Of a DNA stretch of 64,000 nucleotides, positions 1 through 7,801 are shown piece after piece. Where the stretch lies: positions 1 to 64,000 of the forward strand of contig JASJCQ010000007.1 of NCBI GenBank assembly GCA_030065915.1, in the 5' to 3' direction. The stretch's first letter is position 1, and every line of letters begins with the position of its first letter. Under the pieces are notes generated by a model, which saw nothing but the letters and a program-made list of their open reading frames with translations, was not told the DNA's origin and did not search any database. This stretch comes from Woeseiaceae bacterium (lineage in GTDB: Bacteria; Pseudomonadota; Gammaproteobacteria; Steroidobacterales; Woeseiaceae). The translations under genes and the position numbers were made by a program.

Positions 1-246
1 ATCAGTGTCGTCCTCGAGGCGGGCATGGTCGACATGGCCATCCTGATGGTTGTCGCCTCGGTTGTCGGCGCCTTCTACTACCTGCGCGTCATCTGGTTCA
101 TGTACTTCGAGGAAGGCGAGGACCAGGCGGTCCTGCAGATGGGCCCGGACGCCAAGCTCGCAATGAGCGCAAACGGCGTAGCCGTGCTCGCGCTGGGTAT
201 CTTGCCAGGCTGGTTGTGGGCATTGTGCCTGGCCGTACTGGGCTGA
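1..246 (+). CDS. nuoN: NADH-quinone oxidoreductase subunit N, C-terminal end (partial)
   Basis: This is the last 81 codons of a gene that begins before the window. The frame is open from base 1 and stops at TGA 244-246. NuoN is an antiporter-like, proton-pumping membrane subunit of respiratory complex I. Two hydrophobic stretches are visible. The segment GAFYYLRVIWFMYFEE is the usual NuoN C-terminal signature (aromatic YYLR followed by MYF). A tRNA-fMet gene follows about 100 bases downstream, as is common at the end of nuo operons in gammaproteobacteria. The family assignment rests only on the C-terminus, but that region is characteristic. Confidence 0.85.
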   Translation: MSVVLEAGMVDMAILMVVASVVGAFYYLRVIWFMYFEEGEDQAVLQMGPDAKLAMSANGVAVLALGILPGWLWALCLAVLG

Positions 247-345
247 TTTCTGGCGCTTTCTGACCCCTGGGCCGGCACAGGCAAAACTCGTACTACCCGG
301 GGTTGTAATCCCCCCGACACCTGAGTAGTATCCCGATCCTGCCGA

Positions 346-422
346 TGCGGGGTGGAGCAGTCTGGCAGCTCGTCGGGCTCATAACCCGAAGGTCGCAGGT
401 TCAAATCCTGCCCCCGCTACCA
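346..422 (+). tRNA. initiator tRNA-fMet (CAU)
   Basis: This 77-nt cloverleaf has the anticodon CAT in the loop CTCATAA. Three consecutive G:C pairs (GGG/CCC) close the anticodon stem, which is diagnostic of the initiator. The T-arm is GCAGG-TTCAAAT-CCTGC and the CCA is encoded. The acceptor is TGCGGGG/CCCCGCT, so position 1:72 is a U-U mismatch. A 1:72 mismatch is an initiator hallmark, but it is C:A in Escherichia coli. An intrinsic terminator follows immediately. Confidence 0.95.
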
Positions 423-428
423 GAAATC

Positions 429-459
429 AAAAAGGCCGGTCCATTGGACCGGCCTTTTT
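429..459 (+). terminator. intrinsic terminator after tRNA-fMet
   Basis: The perfect stem AAGGCCGGTCC/GGACCGGCCTT has a 3-nt loop. It is flanked by an A run on the left and T5 on the right, so it could act in both directions. It lies 6 bases after the tRNA 3' end. Confidence 0.88.
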
Positions 460-579
460 AATTTCCGCTATCGCGGGCAGGATTATTGCGAAGGGTTCCG
501 AGCGGTTCTTGGGATGGTCACTAAAGATCAATCCGCACCTGTCGGTAGTGGCGTTGATTAACTTCCGAGGGCGGATTGG

Positions 580-626
580 GTTCAACAAAACGCGCCAGCG
601 TTTTGGGCGCCAGCTTGCCTGGCGGG
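580..626 (+). repeat. structured repeat element A, copy 1
   Basis: This 47-bp unit is identical to 741-787. It carries two adjacent stem-loops: AAAACGC-GCCA-GCGTTTT and CGCCAG-CTTGC-CTGGCG. It lies in the roughly 640-bp stretch between the tRNA terminator and pdxH, where I see no convincing gene. Short ORFs there simply read through the repeats. Confidence 0.8.
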
Positions 627-633
627 CCGAAGG

Positions 634-704
634 CCCGAAGATCGGCCACAGCCGATCTGAGCCAATCCTGCCCTGTCGGGTACGGCCTAGTAGATCGAAA
701 TCAC
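634..704 (+). repeat. structured repeat element B, copy 1
   Basis: This 71-bp unit is identical to 844-914. It begins with the perfect stem-loop AGATCGGC-CACA-GCCGATCT and ends in TAGATCGAAATCAC. Copy 1 follows element A copy 1 after only 7 bases. Confidence 0.8.
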
Positions 705-740
705 CTCAAATCCGTCGCACGTTGCCAGAAAGGGACCCTC

Positions 741-787
741 GTTCAACAAAACGCGCCAGCGTTTTGGGCGCCAGCTTGCCTGGCGGG
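741..787 (+). repeat. structured repeat element A, copy 2
   Basis: This is a 47/47 match to copy 1 at 580-626. Here it is separated from element B by about 56 bases of unrelated sequence instead of 7, so A and B have moved independently or an insertion split them. Confidence 0.8.
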
Positions 788-843
788 GGTCGCCTAACGA
801 TAGTCCTGACTCTCGGATGTCGTCGTCCTTTCGCAGAGAACGC

Positions 844-914
844 CCCGAAGATCGGCCACAGCCGATCTGAGCCAATCCTGCCCTGTCGGGTACGGCCTAG
901 TAGATCGAAATCAC
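844..914 (+). repeat. structured repeat element B, copy 2
   Basis: This is a 71/71 match to copy 1 at 634-704, with the same stem-loop and the same 3' end. It is followed directly by a degenerate A-B composite. Confidence 0.8.
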
Positions 915-921
915 GTCTTAG

Positions 922-995
922 ACACGCGCCAGCATCTTGGACGATGCATTGCTTGGCGGGCCGGAGTCCCTAAGATCGGCCTAAGCCGATCTGAG
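922..995 (+). repeat. degenerate composite A-B repeat, copy 3
   Basis: This copy resembles an A unit (ACGCGCCAGC...TTGGCGGGCC) followed by the start of a B unit (AGATCGGC-CTAA-GCCGATCT). The B stem is kept exactly while its loop has changed from CACA to CTAA. Conservation of the paired bases with drift elsewhere suggests that structure matters. The rest, to pdxH at 1098, holds nothing I recognise. Confidence 0.6.
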
Positions 996-1097
996 TTCAT
1001 CGTGCCACTATGGCCAACAACAATGGGCACGAAAACTTACTTGAGTACGACGCACTCGCAGCTGACAATTGTCCCCTGTCAGTAGACGAGCTTTACG

Positions 1098-1769
1098 ATG
1101 AGTGACAGCGATACCGGCAAGCTCTACGTTGGAATGGACGTCTCGGACCTAAGGCGTTCGGCCGTGCAACGCAAGCTCAAACGCAAGGACCTTAAGGACG
1201 AACCGTTCCAGCAGTTCGAAGAGTGGTTTGAGCTCGCCTGCGAGGTCGTCCAGTTTGACCCCAACGCGATGTCGATGTGCTCTGTCGATGCGGACAACCG
1301 CCCGTATACGCGAACGGTGCTTCTGAAGTCCTTCGACGAGCGCGGTTTTGTTTTTTACACAAACTTTGAGAGTCGCAAAGCGCGGCACATCAGCGCCAAC
1401 CCTGAAGTGTCGCTATTATTCTTCTGGCCCACGCTCGGCCGCCAGGTCGGCATTCGCGGTACGGCCGAGAAGCTCTCCGCGGCAGAGTCCCTTAGATACT
1501 TCGCGACCCGGCCGCGTGGCAGCCAGCTCGGTGCCTGGGTCTCGCCGCAGACCAGCACGATCACTTCGCGAGCGGTCCTGAAGAACAAGTTCGACGAGAT
1601 CAAGCAGAAGTTTGCGAACAGGGAAGTCCCGCTGCCCAGCTTCTGGGGCGGCTATCGCATCGTGCCGCGCGAGATCGAGTTCTGGCAGGGTCGTGAAGAC
1701 CGGCTCCACGACCGCTTCCTGTATTCCCGTGAGCGCGACGGCTGGCGGCTGGAGCGACTGGCCCCATAA
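1098..1769 (+). CDS. pdxH: pyridoxamine 5'-phosphate oxidase
   Basis: This 223-aa cytosolic flavoenzyme oxidises pyridoxamine- or pyridoxine-5'-phosphate to pyridoxal 5'-phosphate with FMN and O2, the last step of vitamin B6 synthesis and salvage. Its length is that of the family. The N-terminal half has the split-barrel FMN-binding pattern (RTVLLKSFDERGFVFYTN, SRKA). The C-terminus has the conserved substrate-binding tail FWQGREDRLHDRF and ends ERLAP, almost as in the E. coli enzyme. It stands alone between the repeat tract and a hairpin, so it is probably monocistronic. The ATG at 1098 fits the family N-terminus. Confidence 0.95.
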   Translation: MSDSDTGKLYVGMDVSDLRRSAVQRKLKRKDLKDEPFQQFEEWFELACEVVQFDPNAMSMCSVDADNRPYTRTVLLKSFDERGFVFYTNFESRKARHISANPEVSLLFFWPTLGRQVGIRGTAEKLSAAESLRYFATRPRGSQLGAWVSPQTSTITSRAVLKNKFDEIKQKFANREVPLPSFWGGYRIVPREIEFWQGREDRLHDRFLYSRERDGWRLERLAP

Positions 1770-1772
1770 GAA

Positions 1773-1799
1773 AGCCCGGCCACCGAGTGCGGCCGGGCT
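1773..1799 (+). terminator. hairpin after pdxH, possible terminator
   Basis: The 9-bp perfect stem AGCCCGGCC/GGCCGGGCT starts 4 bases after the pdxH stop. There is no T run, so intrinsic termination is uncertain. Confidence 0.5.
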
Positions 1800-1966
1800 G
1801 GTCTGGTTACTTGGCAGTATCGGCCCGTCCGTGAGTAGGCCGTTGATCCTATTGTCGACCCCATTTCAATCGTTCATCCAGACTGAACCTGTCTCAGTCC
1901 CCCGCTGTGCGCTAAACTGATCAATAGAACAAAAAAACGCCGCCAAGACGGCGTAAGGGGGACATT

Positions 1967-4900
1967 ATGTCAAGCAGCATCAGAATCATTGCGGCCCTCC
2001 TGCTGGTCGCGATCGCCACCACCGTTTTTGCGAAACCCGATAACAAGCCCGTTAGAGCGCCAGGCCTGGAGTCCCCGGTAAAAGTCATCCGGGACGTTGA
2101 CGGTATTCCACACATCATCGGCAGGAGCGAGCACGACGTTTTATTCGTGCAAGGTTTCGTGCACGCGCAGGATCGTTTCTTCCAGATGGATTTCTCGCGG
2201 CGCCAGGCGAGCGGCACGCTGGCCGAGCTGGTCGGACAACCGGCGCTGGGCAGCGACGTCCAGCTACGCACGTTCGGACTTCGACGTTCTGCGGAACGGA
2301 CGCTGGCAGCGTTGTCCGACGAAACGGTGGCCGGATTACAGGCCTATGCCGACGGGGTGAACTTCTTCCTGGCTACACAGCCATTGCCGCCTGAGTACTT
2401 CGTACTGGAGCTAACGCAGGCTGAGCCGTGGACACCGCTGGACAGTGTCGCGATCGGCAAGTTGATCGCGTTCGGACTGTCTTTCGACCTGGACATCGGT
2501 AATACCCAGGCTCTGCTTACTTACCAGCAAGTCGGCGCGGCTTTGACGCCACTGGGTTTGGGTTTCGACGGTAGTGCGCTGTTCTTCGAGGACCTGTACC
2601 GGACAGCGCCGTTTGATCCGGCGGCGACCGTTCCGGATGCGCTGGCCGCGCCGGCGGCGAGCCTGTCGGCCAAGAGCGCGGCATCCGCGAAAGCACGACG
2701 GTCGGCATTAGGCAAGAAGACGTCGAAGGCGGCGAAAGCTACAGGTAAGCAACTCGATCCGGCGATGATGAAACTCGTCGAGGATTACATCGAGCGAGTC
2801 AAAGGCATCCCTATGCTCGAGAATGCGCTCAAGTCGACCGACAAGCCGACAGGCAGTAACGAGTGGGCCGTGGCGCCGAGCCGAAGCGCCAGCGGCAGGG
2901 CGATGATGGCCAACGATCCCCATCTCGCGTTGAACACACCGGCCACGTGGTACCAGAACCACCTCAAAGCGAGGCGCGACAAGCTGGATGTGGTAGGCAG
3001 CAGCTTCCCAGGCGTACCTTTTGTTACGCTGGGGCAGAATCGCCGCATCACCTGGGGCGCCACGGTGAATCCGATGGACGTAACCGACACCTACCAGGAA
3101 CAGGTTGTCCCGGACCCGAGCTCACCCAGCGGCCTCAGCACGATCTACCTCGGCAGCCCGGAACCGCTGCTGCCGATACCGCAGACGTATCGCTACAACC
3201 TGCTGGACGGCGTGGCGGACAATCTCGAACTTGCGCCGCCAGACGGCGCCGTGGGCAACGTGTTCATTCCGGCCGTCACGCTGATCGTGCCGCGACGCAA
3301 CAACGGTCCGATCATCAATATCGACCTGGTGACCGGCGTTGCGCTCAGCGTGCAGTACACGGGCTTCAGTGCCACGCGCGAGTTTGATGCCTTCCGCGGG
3401 TTCAACTTCGCGAAGAACATGAACGACTTCAAGGAAGCCCTGCAGTTTTTCGATTTCGGCTCGCAGAACTTCGCCTACATGGACACCGACGGCAATATCG
3501 CCTATTTCACGAGCGCCGAAATGCCGATTCGCGAGGATTTGCAGGCCGGTACCGTCGCCGGCCTGCCGCCGTACTTCATTCGTAACGGTACCGGCGGAAA
3601 TGAATGGGCGCCGGTAAGCAACCCGCAGCCGCAGCAGACTGTGCCGTACGAGATTCTTCCGTTCGACGAAATGCCAAAGCTCATCAACCCGGTCAACGGC
3701 TACTTCATCAATGCCAACAACGACCCGACCGGCAACACGCGCGACAACAACGCCTTCAATGAGTTCAGGCCCGGCGGCGGCATCTTCTATCTGAACCCGG
3801 GCTACGCGACCGGCACGCGTGCCGGCCGTATCACCCAGGGCTTCGACGAGCGGCTGGCGTCGGGACCGCTAAGCCGTGACGACATGGAAGAGATCCAGGC
3901 CGACGTCAAGCTGCTTGACGCGCAGGTTTTCACGCCGCTGATTCTCGAGGCGTATGCAACCGCGACCTCTGCCGGGGCCGACTCGACACTGGCCGGCCTG
4001 GTTGCCTCGGATCCACGCATCGGGGAGGCGGTCGCCAGGCTTGAAGAGTGGGACTACTCGACGCCGACAGGCGTGCGCGAAGGCTATGATGCGAGCGACG
4101 AAGACGGCGACCGCGCCGAGCCCTCGGCTGAGGAAATCGGGCACAGTATCGCCGCGACGATCTACTCCGTCTGGCGCGGCCAGATGATCGGCAATACGAT
4201 CGATGCGACGCTCGATGGGATAGACCAAATCGTCGCTCCGATTCGGATGCCCAAGCCGCCGAGCAGCCTGGCGATGACCGCCTTGCGCAACCTGTTCGAC
4301 AAGTACGATACGCAGCTCGGTTTCGGTGTGTCCGGGGTGAACTTCTTCAACATGCCGGGTGTTAATGATTCGATGGCGCGGCGGGATATCCTGATCCTGA
4401 AGAGCGTACAGGATGCACTGAACCTGCTGGCCGGCCCGGATTTCCAGTCTGCCTTCGGTGGCTCGACCGACCAGAACGACTATCGCTGGGGCCGGCTGCA
4501 CCGCATCGTGCTGGATCATCCGTTGGGCCCTCCCTTCAGCATACCGCCCGCGGGCGGCGCCTTTCCCGCATCGTTCCCGGACCTGATGGGCCTGGCAGTC
4601 GATGGTGGCTTTGGTGTGGTCGACGCGTCGAGCCACTCGGCCCGCGCCGATAGCAGCAACGACTTCATGTTCGGCAGCGGTCCGTCACGCCGTTATATCG
4701 GCGAGTCGAGCCGGTGGCCGCGCAGCATTGAGGGACAAACGACCTTGCCGGGTGGCGCAAGCGGCGTTCTCGGAAGTCCGCTGTATGCCAACATTCTCGG
4801 TCGTTGGCTGACGAACGACTATTACGATATCCGCCAGCGAAACCGGGATGTGAAGCGCAGCGCCGCATCGAAACAGAGATTCGTGCCGGTTCGTAACGAA

Positions 4901-4969
4901 GATGACGACGATGATCGCGACGACAGAAACGACCGTGATGATCGCGACGACGACGATGATGACGACTGA
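1967..4969 (+). CDS. secreted penicillin acylase family hydrolase (acyl-homoserine-lactone acylase-like) with Asp-rich tail
   Basis: This 1000-aa Ntn-hydrolase precursor belongs to the family that cleaves amide-linked acyl groups (penicillins, N-acyl homoserine lactones and related amides). Residues 1-22 are a Sec signal peptide ending VFA-KP. The alpha-chain contains RDVDGIPHI and the motif FVQGFVHAQDRFFQMD. The autocatalytic junction TG-SNEWAV places the nucleophile at Ser297, followed by NDPHLALNTPATWYQ, typical of the beta-chain start. Two additions are odd: an Ala/Lys-rich insert at about residues 227-265 before the spacer, and a C-terminal tail of about 25 residues that is almost all Asp and Arg. 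The protein is presumably periplasmic or exported. The start is supported by AAGGGGGAC before ATG. Substrate cannot be read from sequence. Confidence 0.88.
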   Translation: MSSSIRIIAALLLVAIATTVFAKPDNKPVRAPGLESPVKVIRDVDGIPHIIGRSEHDVLFVQGFVHAQDRFFQMDFSRRQASGTLAELVGQPALGSDVQLRTFGLRRSAERTLAALSDETVAGLQAYADGVNFFLATQPLPPEYFVLELTQAEPWTPLDSVAIGKLIAFGLSFDLDIGNTQALLTYQQVGAALTPLGLGFDGSALFFEDLYRTAPFDPAATVPDALAAPAASLSAKSAASAKARRSALGKKTSKAAKATGKQLDPAMMKLVEDYIERVKGIPMLENALKSTDKPTGSNEWAVAPSRSASGRAMMANDPHLALNTPATWYQNHLKARRDKLDVVGSSFPGVPFVTLGQNRRITWGATVNPMDVTDTYQEQVVPDPSSPSGLSTIYLGSPEPLLPIPQTYRYNLLDGVADNLELAPPDGAVGNVFIPAVTLIVPRRNNGPIINIDLVTGVALSVQYTGFSATREFDAFRGFNFAKNMNDFKEALQFFDFGSQNFAYMDTDGNIAYFTSAEMPIREDLQAGTVAGLPPYFIRNGTGGNEWAPVSNPQPQQTVPYEILPFDEMPKLINPVNGYFINANNDPTGNTRDNNAFNEFRPGGGIFYLNPGYATGTRAGRITQGFDERLASGPLSRDDMEEIQADVKLLDAQVFTPLILEAYATATSAGADSTLAGLVASDPRIGEAVARLEEWDYSTPTGVREGYDASDEDGDRAEPSAEEIGHSIAATIYSVWRGQMIGNTIDATLDGIDQIVAPIRMPKPPSSLAMTALRNLFDKYDTQLGFGVSGVNFFNMPGVNDSMARRDILILKSVQDALNLLAGPDFQSAFGGSTDQNDYRWGRLHRIVLDHPLGPPFSIPPAGGAFPASFPDLMGLAVDGGFGVVDASSHSARADSSNDFMFGSGPSRRYIGESSRWPRSIEGQTTLPGGASGVLGSPLYANILGRWLTNDYYDIRQRNRDVKRSAASKQRFVPVRNEDDDDDRDDRNDRDDRDDDDDDD

Positions 4970-5010
4970 GTCAACGCTATCACTGCGCTAAAAAACGCCG
5001 TACCGAATTG

Positions 5011-5043
5011 AAAAGGCCGACCCTCGGAACCCGAGGGTCGGCC
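5011..5043 (-). terminator. intrinsic terminator of the spondin-domain gene
   Basis: The 13-bp perfect stem GGCCGACCCTCGG/CCGAGGGTCGGCC has a 3-nt loop. It is followed on the minus strand by TTTT. It sits between two convergent genes and probably ends the minus-strand one; the plus side lacks a T run. Confidence 0.85.
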
Positions 5044-5067
5044 CTGGACGAGCTGACAGCGGCAGAA

Positions 5068-5802
5068 TCAGTAGCGGCGGACTCGCTCGATGACGATCTT
5101 GGCGACCGGGTCGGCCCAATCGTGGACCGCTCGTTTAAGGTCGTTGTCGCCGATGACGCCAACGTGTGGAATGATGACGCCGTCTTCAGCGAGCAGGGGA
5201 TTGCTTTGACCGGCGCCCTGATCGTCTGATGATTCACCGATCAGGCCCTGACAAGGTGGCACGATATCGGCAAAGTCCTCGGTGTTACGTTCCGTGCGCG
5301 TTTCGTAGCCGCGTGCATACACGGTCGTGCTGTGACGTGGCAGGCGGATTGAGTCGATGCCGGTAAAGCCGTCGTTGGTGCAGATCAGCATAGCGACAAG
5401 AGAGAGGCGCCGGTTGCGGCGATCGGTCGTGATGGTGAACGAGGCGATGCTGTCAAAGCCAGTCTCGCCGGGATTGTTCGCGGGCACGATGGGGGCGTTG
5501 CCCACGGCGTAGTCAATGACATTGGTGTCGCTGGCCAGGGCGGCGAGCAGCGGGTTGTTATCGCCATTTTCGGCGATCGCGATGACACCGTCATTGGCAT
5601 ATTCACCGACCTCAAAGATATCCGCGCGCCGGTTGTGTACGGCAATGACCGGCGGTGTGAATGGCTGTCCGGCAGTGAGATTGTAGATCGTGACTTTGTA
5701 GGTGATCGAGTTGTGGTCGGCCAACGCGAGCGCAGGCGATAGAAAGGCCATGGCAAGTCCGGCGCAGAGCAGCGTGCGAAGTGCATGTAATCTTCGGTTC
5801 AT
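5068..5802 (-). CDS. secreted spondin-domain protein
   Basis: This 244-aa exported protein has a signal peptide at residues 1-28 (hydrophobic core ending LALADH). The mature part starts ITYKVTIYNLTAGQPFTPP and continues with VIAVHN, FEVGEYANDGV and IAENGDN, the pattern of bacterial Spondin_N proteins. That domain is a C2-like beta-sandwich related to F-spondin. A central pair of cysteines (ICTNDGF...PPCQG) could form a disulfide. The function of bacterial members is unknown; secretion and surface adhesion are guesses. AGGA precedes the ATG. It is a single-gene unit, closed by a strong terminator. Confidence 0.8.
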   Translation of the reverse strand: MNRRLHALRTLLCAGLAMAFLSPALALADHNSITYKVTIYNLTAGQPFTPPVIAVHNRRADIFEVGEYANDGVIAIAENGDNNPLLAALASDTNVIDYAVGNAPIVPANNPGETGFDSIASFTITTDRRNRRLSLVAMLICTNDGFTGIDSIRLPRHSTTVYARGYETRTERNTEDFADIVPPCQGLIGESSDDQGAGQSNPLLAEDGVIIPHVGVIGDNDLKRAVHDWADPVAKIVIERVRRY

Positions 5803-6091
5803 CGAATTGTCCTCTAGCGATTTAGTGTGGGATGGGTCTTCATTGACCAGCTCTTTGTGCAGAGCCGTGGAACGCCAGAAAGACTAGTGGGGAAGTGTCA
5901 CGAAAGTATCACTTGAGTGTTCTTATCCTGTCCCGTGACTGGCAGGGAAGCGGTGGTTACTCTTCGTTGGGGAGACCAGGATGGCGGCAGCGGCCTGCCG
6001 GAACGGCGCAAATCCTGCTGCCGCAACGAATCCTAAAAAAAGGGCACCTTTACGAGGGCCTCGTACGTCGTCAATATAGTGGTGTTCGCTG

Positions 6092-6565
6092 TTGATTACG
6101 CATGGGGCAAGACCATTGAGAAGACTGGCCAGCCGGGCAAGCTTTTTGCCTTTGTGTGTTGTACTCGTTGCAGTGCCGACATTGGGAGATTCGCTACGGC
6201 AGTCAGAAGAGTTATCGGTTGCCTGCTTCAACGACAGCGGGACCGATGGGGGTCTTGGAGTATTCGTGTATGAAGGACATAGCGACTGGAGAGTGGCTCG
6301 GGATAATCTGAAAAGCGTCCTGTATTTCGGGTTCAGTCCGGGCAAGCTCGAATTCCAGGTGTCCGAGCTCACTACATGCGGCTATGTGAGCAGCTTTGAT
6401 CCTCACATTCATTCGTCGTGTCGCTCCGGGTCCCTGTCCATTACAAATTTTGAGCCTCGCAGTCTCGCTGGAGACTACTCGTTTACCCTCAAGGACGGAA
6501 CCATCAAAAAAGGGGATTTCTCAGCGACCTACTGCCCGAAACGGTCGGGACACTCAGCGGATTAG
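6092..6565 (+). CDS. small exported protein of unknown function
   Basis: I do not recognise a family for this 157-aa ORF. A hydrophobic stretch near residues 17-33 (FLPLCVVLVAVPTLGD) looks like a signal peptide. The mature part has four cysteines (CFND, TTCGY, SSCRSG, ATYCPK), compatible with two disulfides and a periplasmic location. The ending SFTLKDGTIKKGDFSATYC reads like genuine beta-strand protein. The listed start is TTG and there is no clear ribosome site, so the real start may lie a few codons downstream. It stands alone between the spondin gene and ldh. Coding is likely but not certain. Confidence 0.55.
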   Translation: MITHGARPLRRLASRASFLPLCVVLVAVPTLGDSLRQSEELSVACFNDSGTDGGLGVFVYEGHSDWRVARDNLKSVLYFGFSPGKLEFQVSELTTCGYVSSFDPHIHSSCRSGSLSITNFEPRSLAGDYSFTLKDGTIKKGDFSATYCPKRSGHSAD

Positions 6566-6831
6566 CTGTCGGCACGACTACCATGTGCGGCCAGCGCCCT
6601 GACCGTCGTGCCATCCCGCTCGAACCCGGACGTCTGACAGTAACAAGATGTTTCGCGGTGACCTTGTGATCACCGACTTTGCTAGATTCTCGGACTCGAT
6701 ACAAAAACGATCCGGAACAACCGAACCCAACTATGCCGACTGACTCAAGCGTTCCTGCAGACTGGCAGGATCGACTGTCGGTCATAAATTTTTTCTGAAA
6801 TTTCAGCCTGTCTTTGCCCGGGAGCGACCAC

Positions 6832-7773
6832 ATGCTACACCGTCATACCATTGGAATTGTTGGAACCGGCCAGGTCGGCATGGCGGCAGCCACGTCGTTG
6901 TTCCAGCAACGCATCGCGAGAGAGCTGATCCTGATCGACGTCGACGGCAAGCGTGCGGAAGGCGAGGCGATGGATCTGATGCACGCTCAGGGCTATGTAG
7001 GTCGTCGCCGCGTCTGGGCGGGTGACTATTCGGACCTGTCGAGCGCACAGATCGTGATCATTACCGCAGGTGTCAGTCAGAAGCCGGGCGAGGATCGGCT
7101 CTCGCTGCTGAATCGAAACGCGGCGGTCTTCAAACAGATTGCGGAGGAGCTCGATCGTCACGCACCTAAGGCGATTCTTCTCATCGCCTCCAACCCGGTG
7201 GACATACTGACTTACGTGATGCAGGACCTGTCCGAGCGGCCGGACGAGAAAGTGATCGGAACCGGCACCATGCTGGATACCACCCGACTTCGGACACTAC
7301 TGGCAGAGTACTATGAAGTCGATCCTCGATCCGTGCACGCCCTGATTCTCGGTGAGCATGGCGATTCTGAGATCGTAGCGTGGAGCAGGGCGAACATCGG
7401 CGGCACGCCAATCCTCAACAACAGCATTCTCGGCCGCCCTTACGACCCTGACGTCCTCGAAGAGATCTTCCAGCGGGTACGCAATGCAGCGTACGAGATC
7501 ATAGAGCGCAAGGGTTACACCAACTGGGCCATTGGCCTGGTGCTCGCGCACCTGGTCCGCACGATCCAGGAAGACCAGAGCAGTGTGCTACCCATCAGCG
7601 TACGGCTGCACGGCGAATACGGTATCGACGATGTCTGCCTCAGTATCCCGGCGGCCGTCGGCATCAATGGCGCGGGCGGACGTGTGCCAATGCCGCTCAG
7701 CGACGATGAGCAAAAGGCCCTGGTCGCGTCGGCCGATACCTTGAAACAAAGTCTGCGATCTTTGTCGCCTTAG
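6832..7773 (+). CDS. ldh: L-lactate dehydrogenase (NAD-dependent)
   Basis: This 313-aa cytosolic enzyme interconverts pyruvate and L-lactate with NADH. The N-terminal Rossmann motif is GIVGTGQVGMA. The discriminating loop reads TAGVSQKPGEDR, with Gln at the position that is Arg in malate dehydrogenases, favouring lactate. The active-site block is LGEHGDSE with the catalytic His. I chose ATG 6832 over the upstream TTG because GGGAG lies 8 bases before it and the protein then begins at the family N-terminus. It is followed after 28 bases by a lactate permease, so the pair probably takes up and interconverts lactate. Confidence 0.9.
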   Translation: MLHRHTIGIVGTGQVGMAAATSLFQQRIARELILIDVDGKRAEGEAMDLMHAQGYVGRRRVWAGDYSDLSSAQIVIITAGVSQKPGEDRLSLLNRNAAVFKQIAEELDRHAPKAILLIASNPVDILTYVMQDLSERPDEKVIGTGTMLDTTRLRTLLAEYYEVDPRSVHALILGEHGDSEIVAWSRANIGGTPILNNSILGRPYDPDVLEEIFQRVRNAAYEIIERKGYTNWAIGLVLAHLVRTIQEDQSSVLPISVRLHGEYGIDDVCLSIPAAVGINGAGGRVPMPLSDDEQKALVASADTLKQSLRSLSP

Positions 7774-7801
7774 TCGCTCGAATCAAACGCCCGACGCCGT
7801 C

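Noticed and set aside
509-973. 154-aa ORF in the repeat tract
   Set aside because: It merely reads through the structured repeats. The repeated peptide segments come from DNA repeats in one frame, and there is no ribosome site.
6814-7773. Malate dehydrogenase for the gene called ldh
   Set aside because: The discriminating residue in the mobile loop is Gln (VSQKPG), not Arg, and a lactate permease follows.
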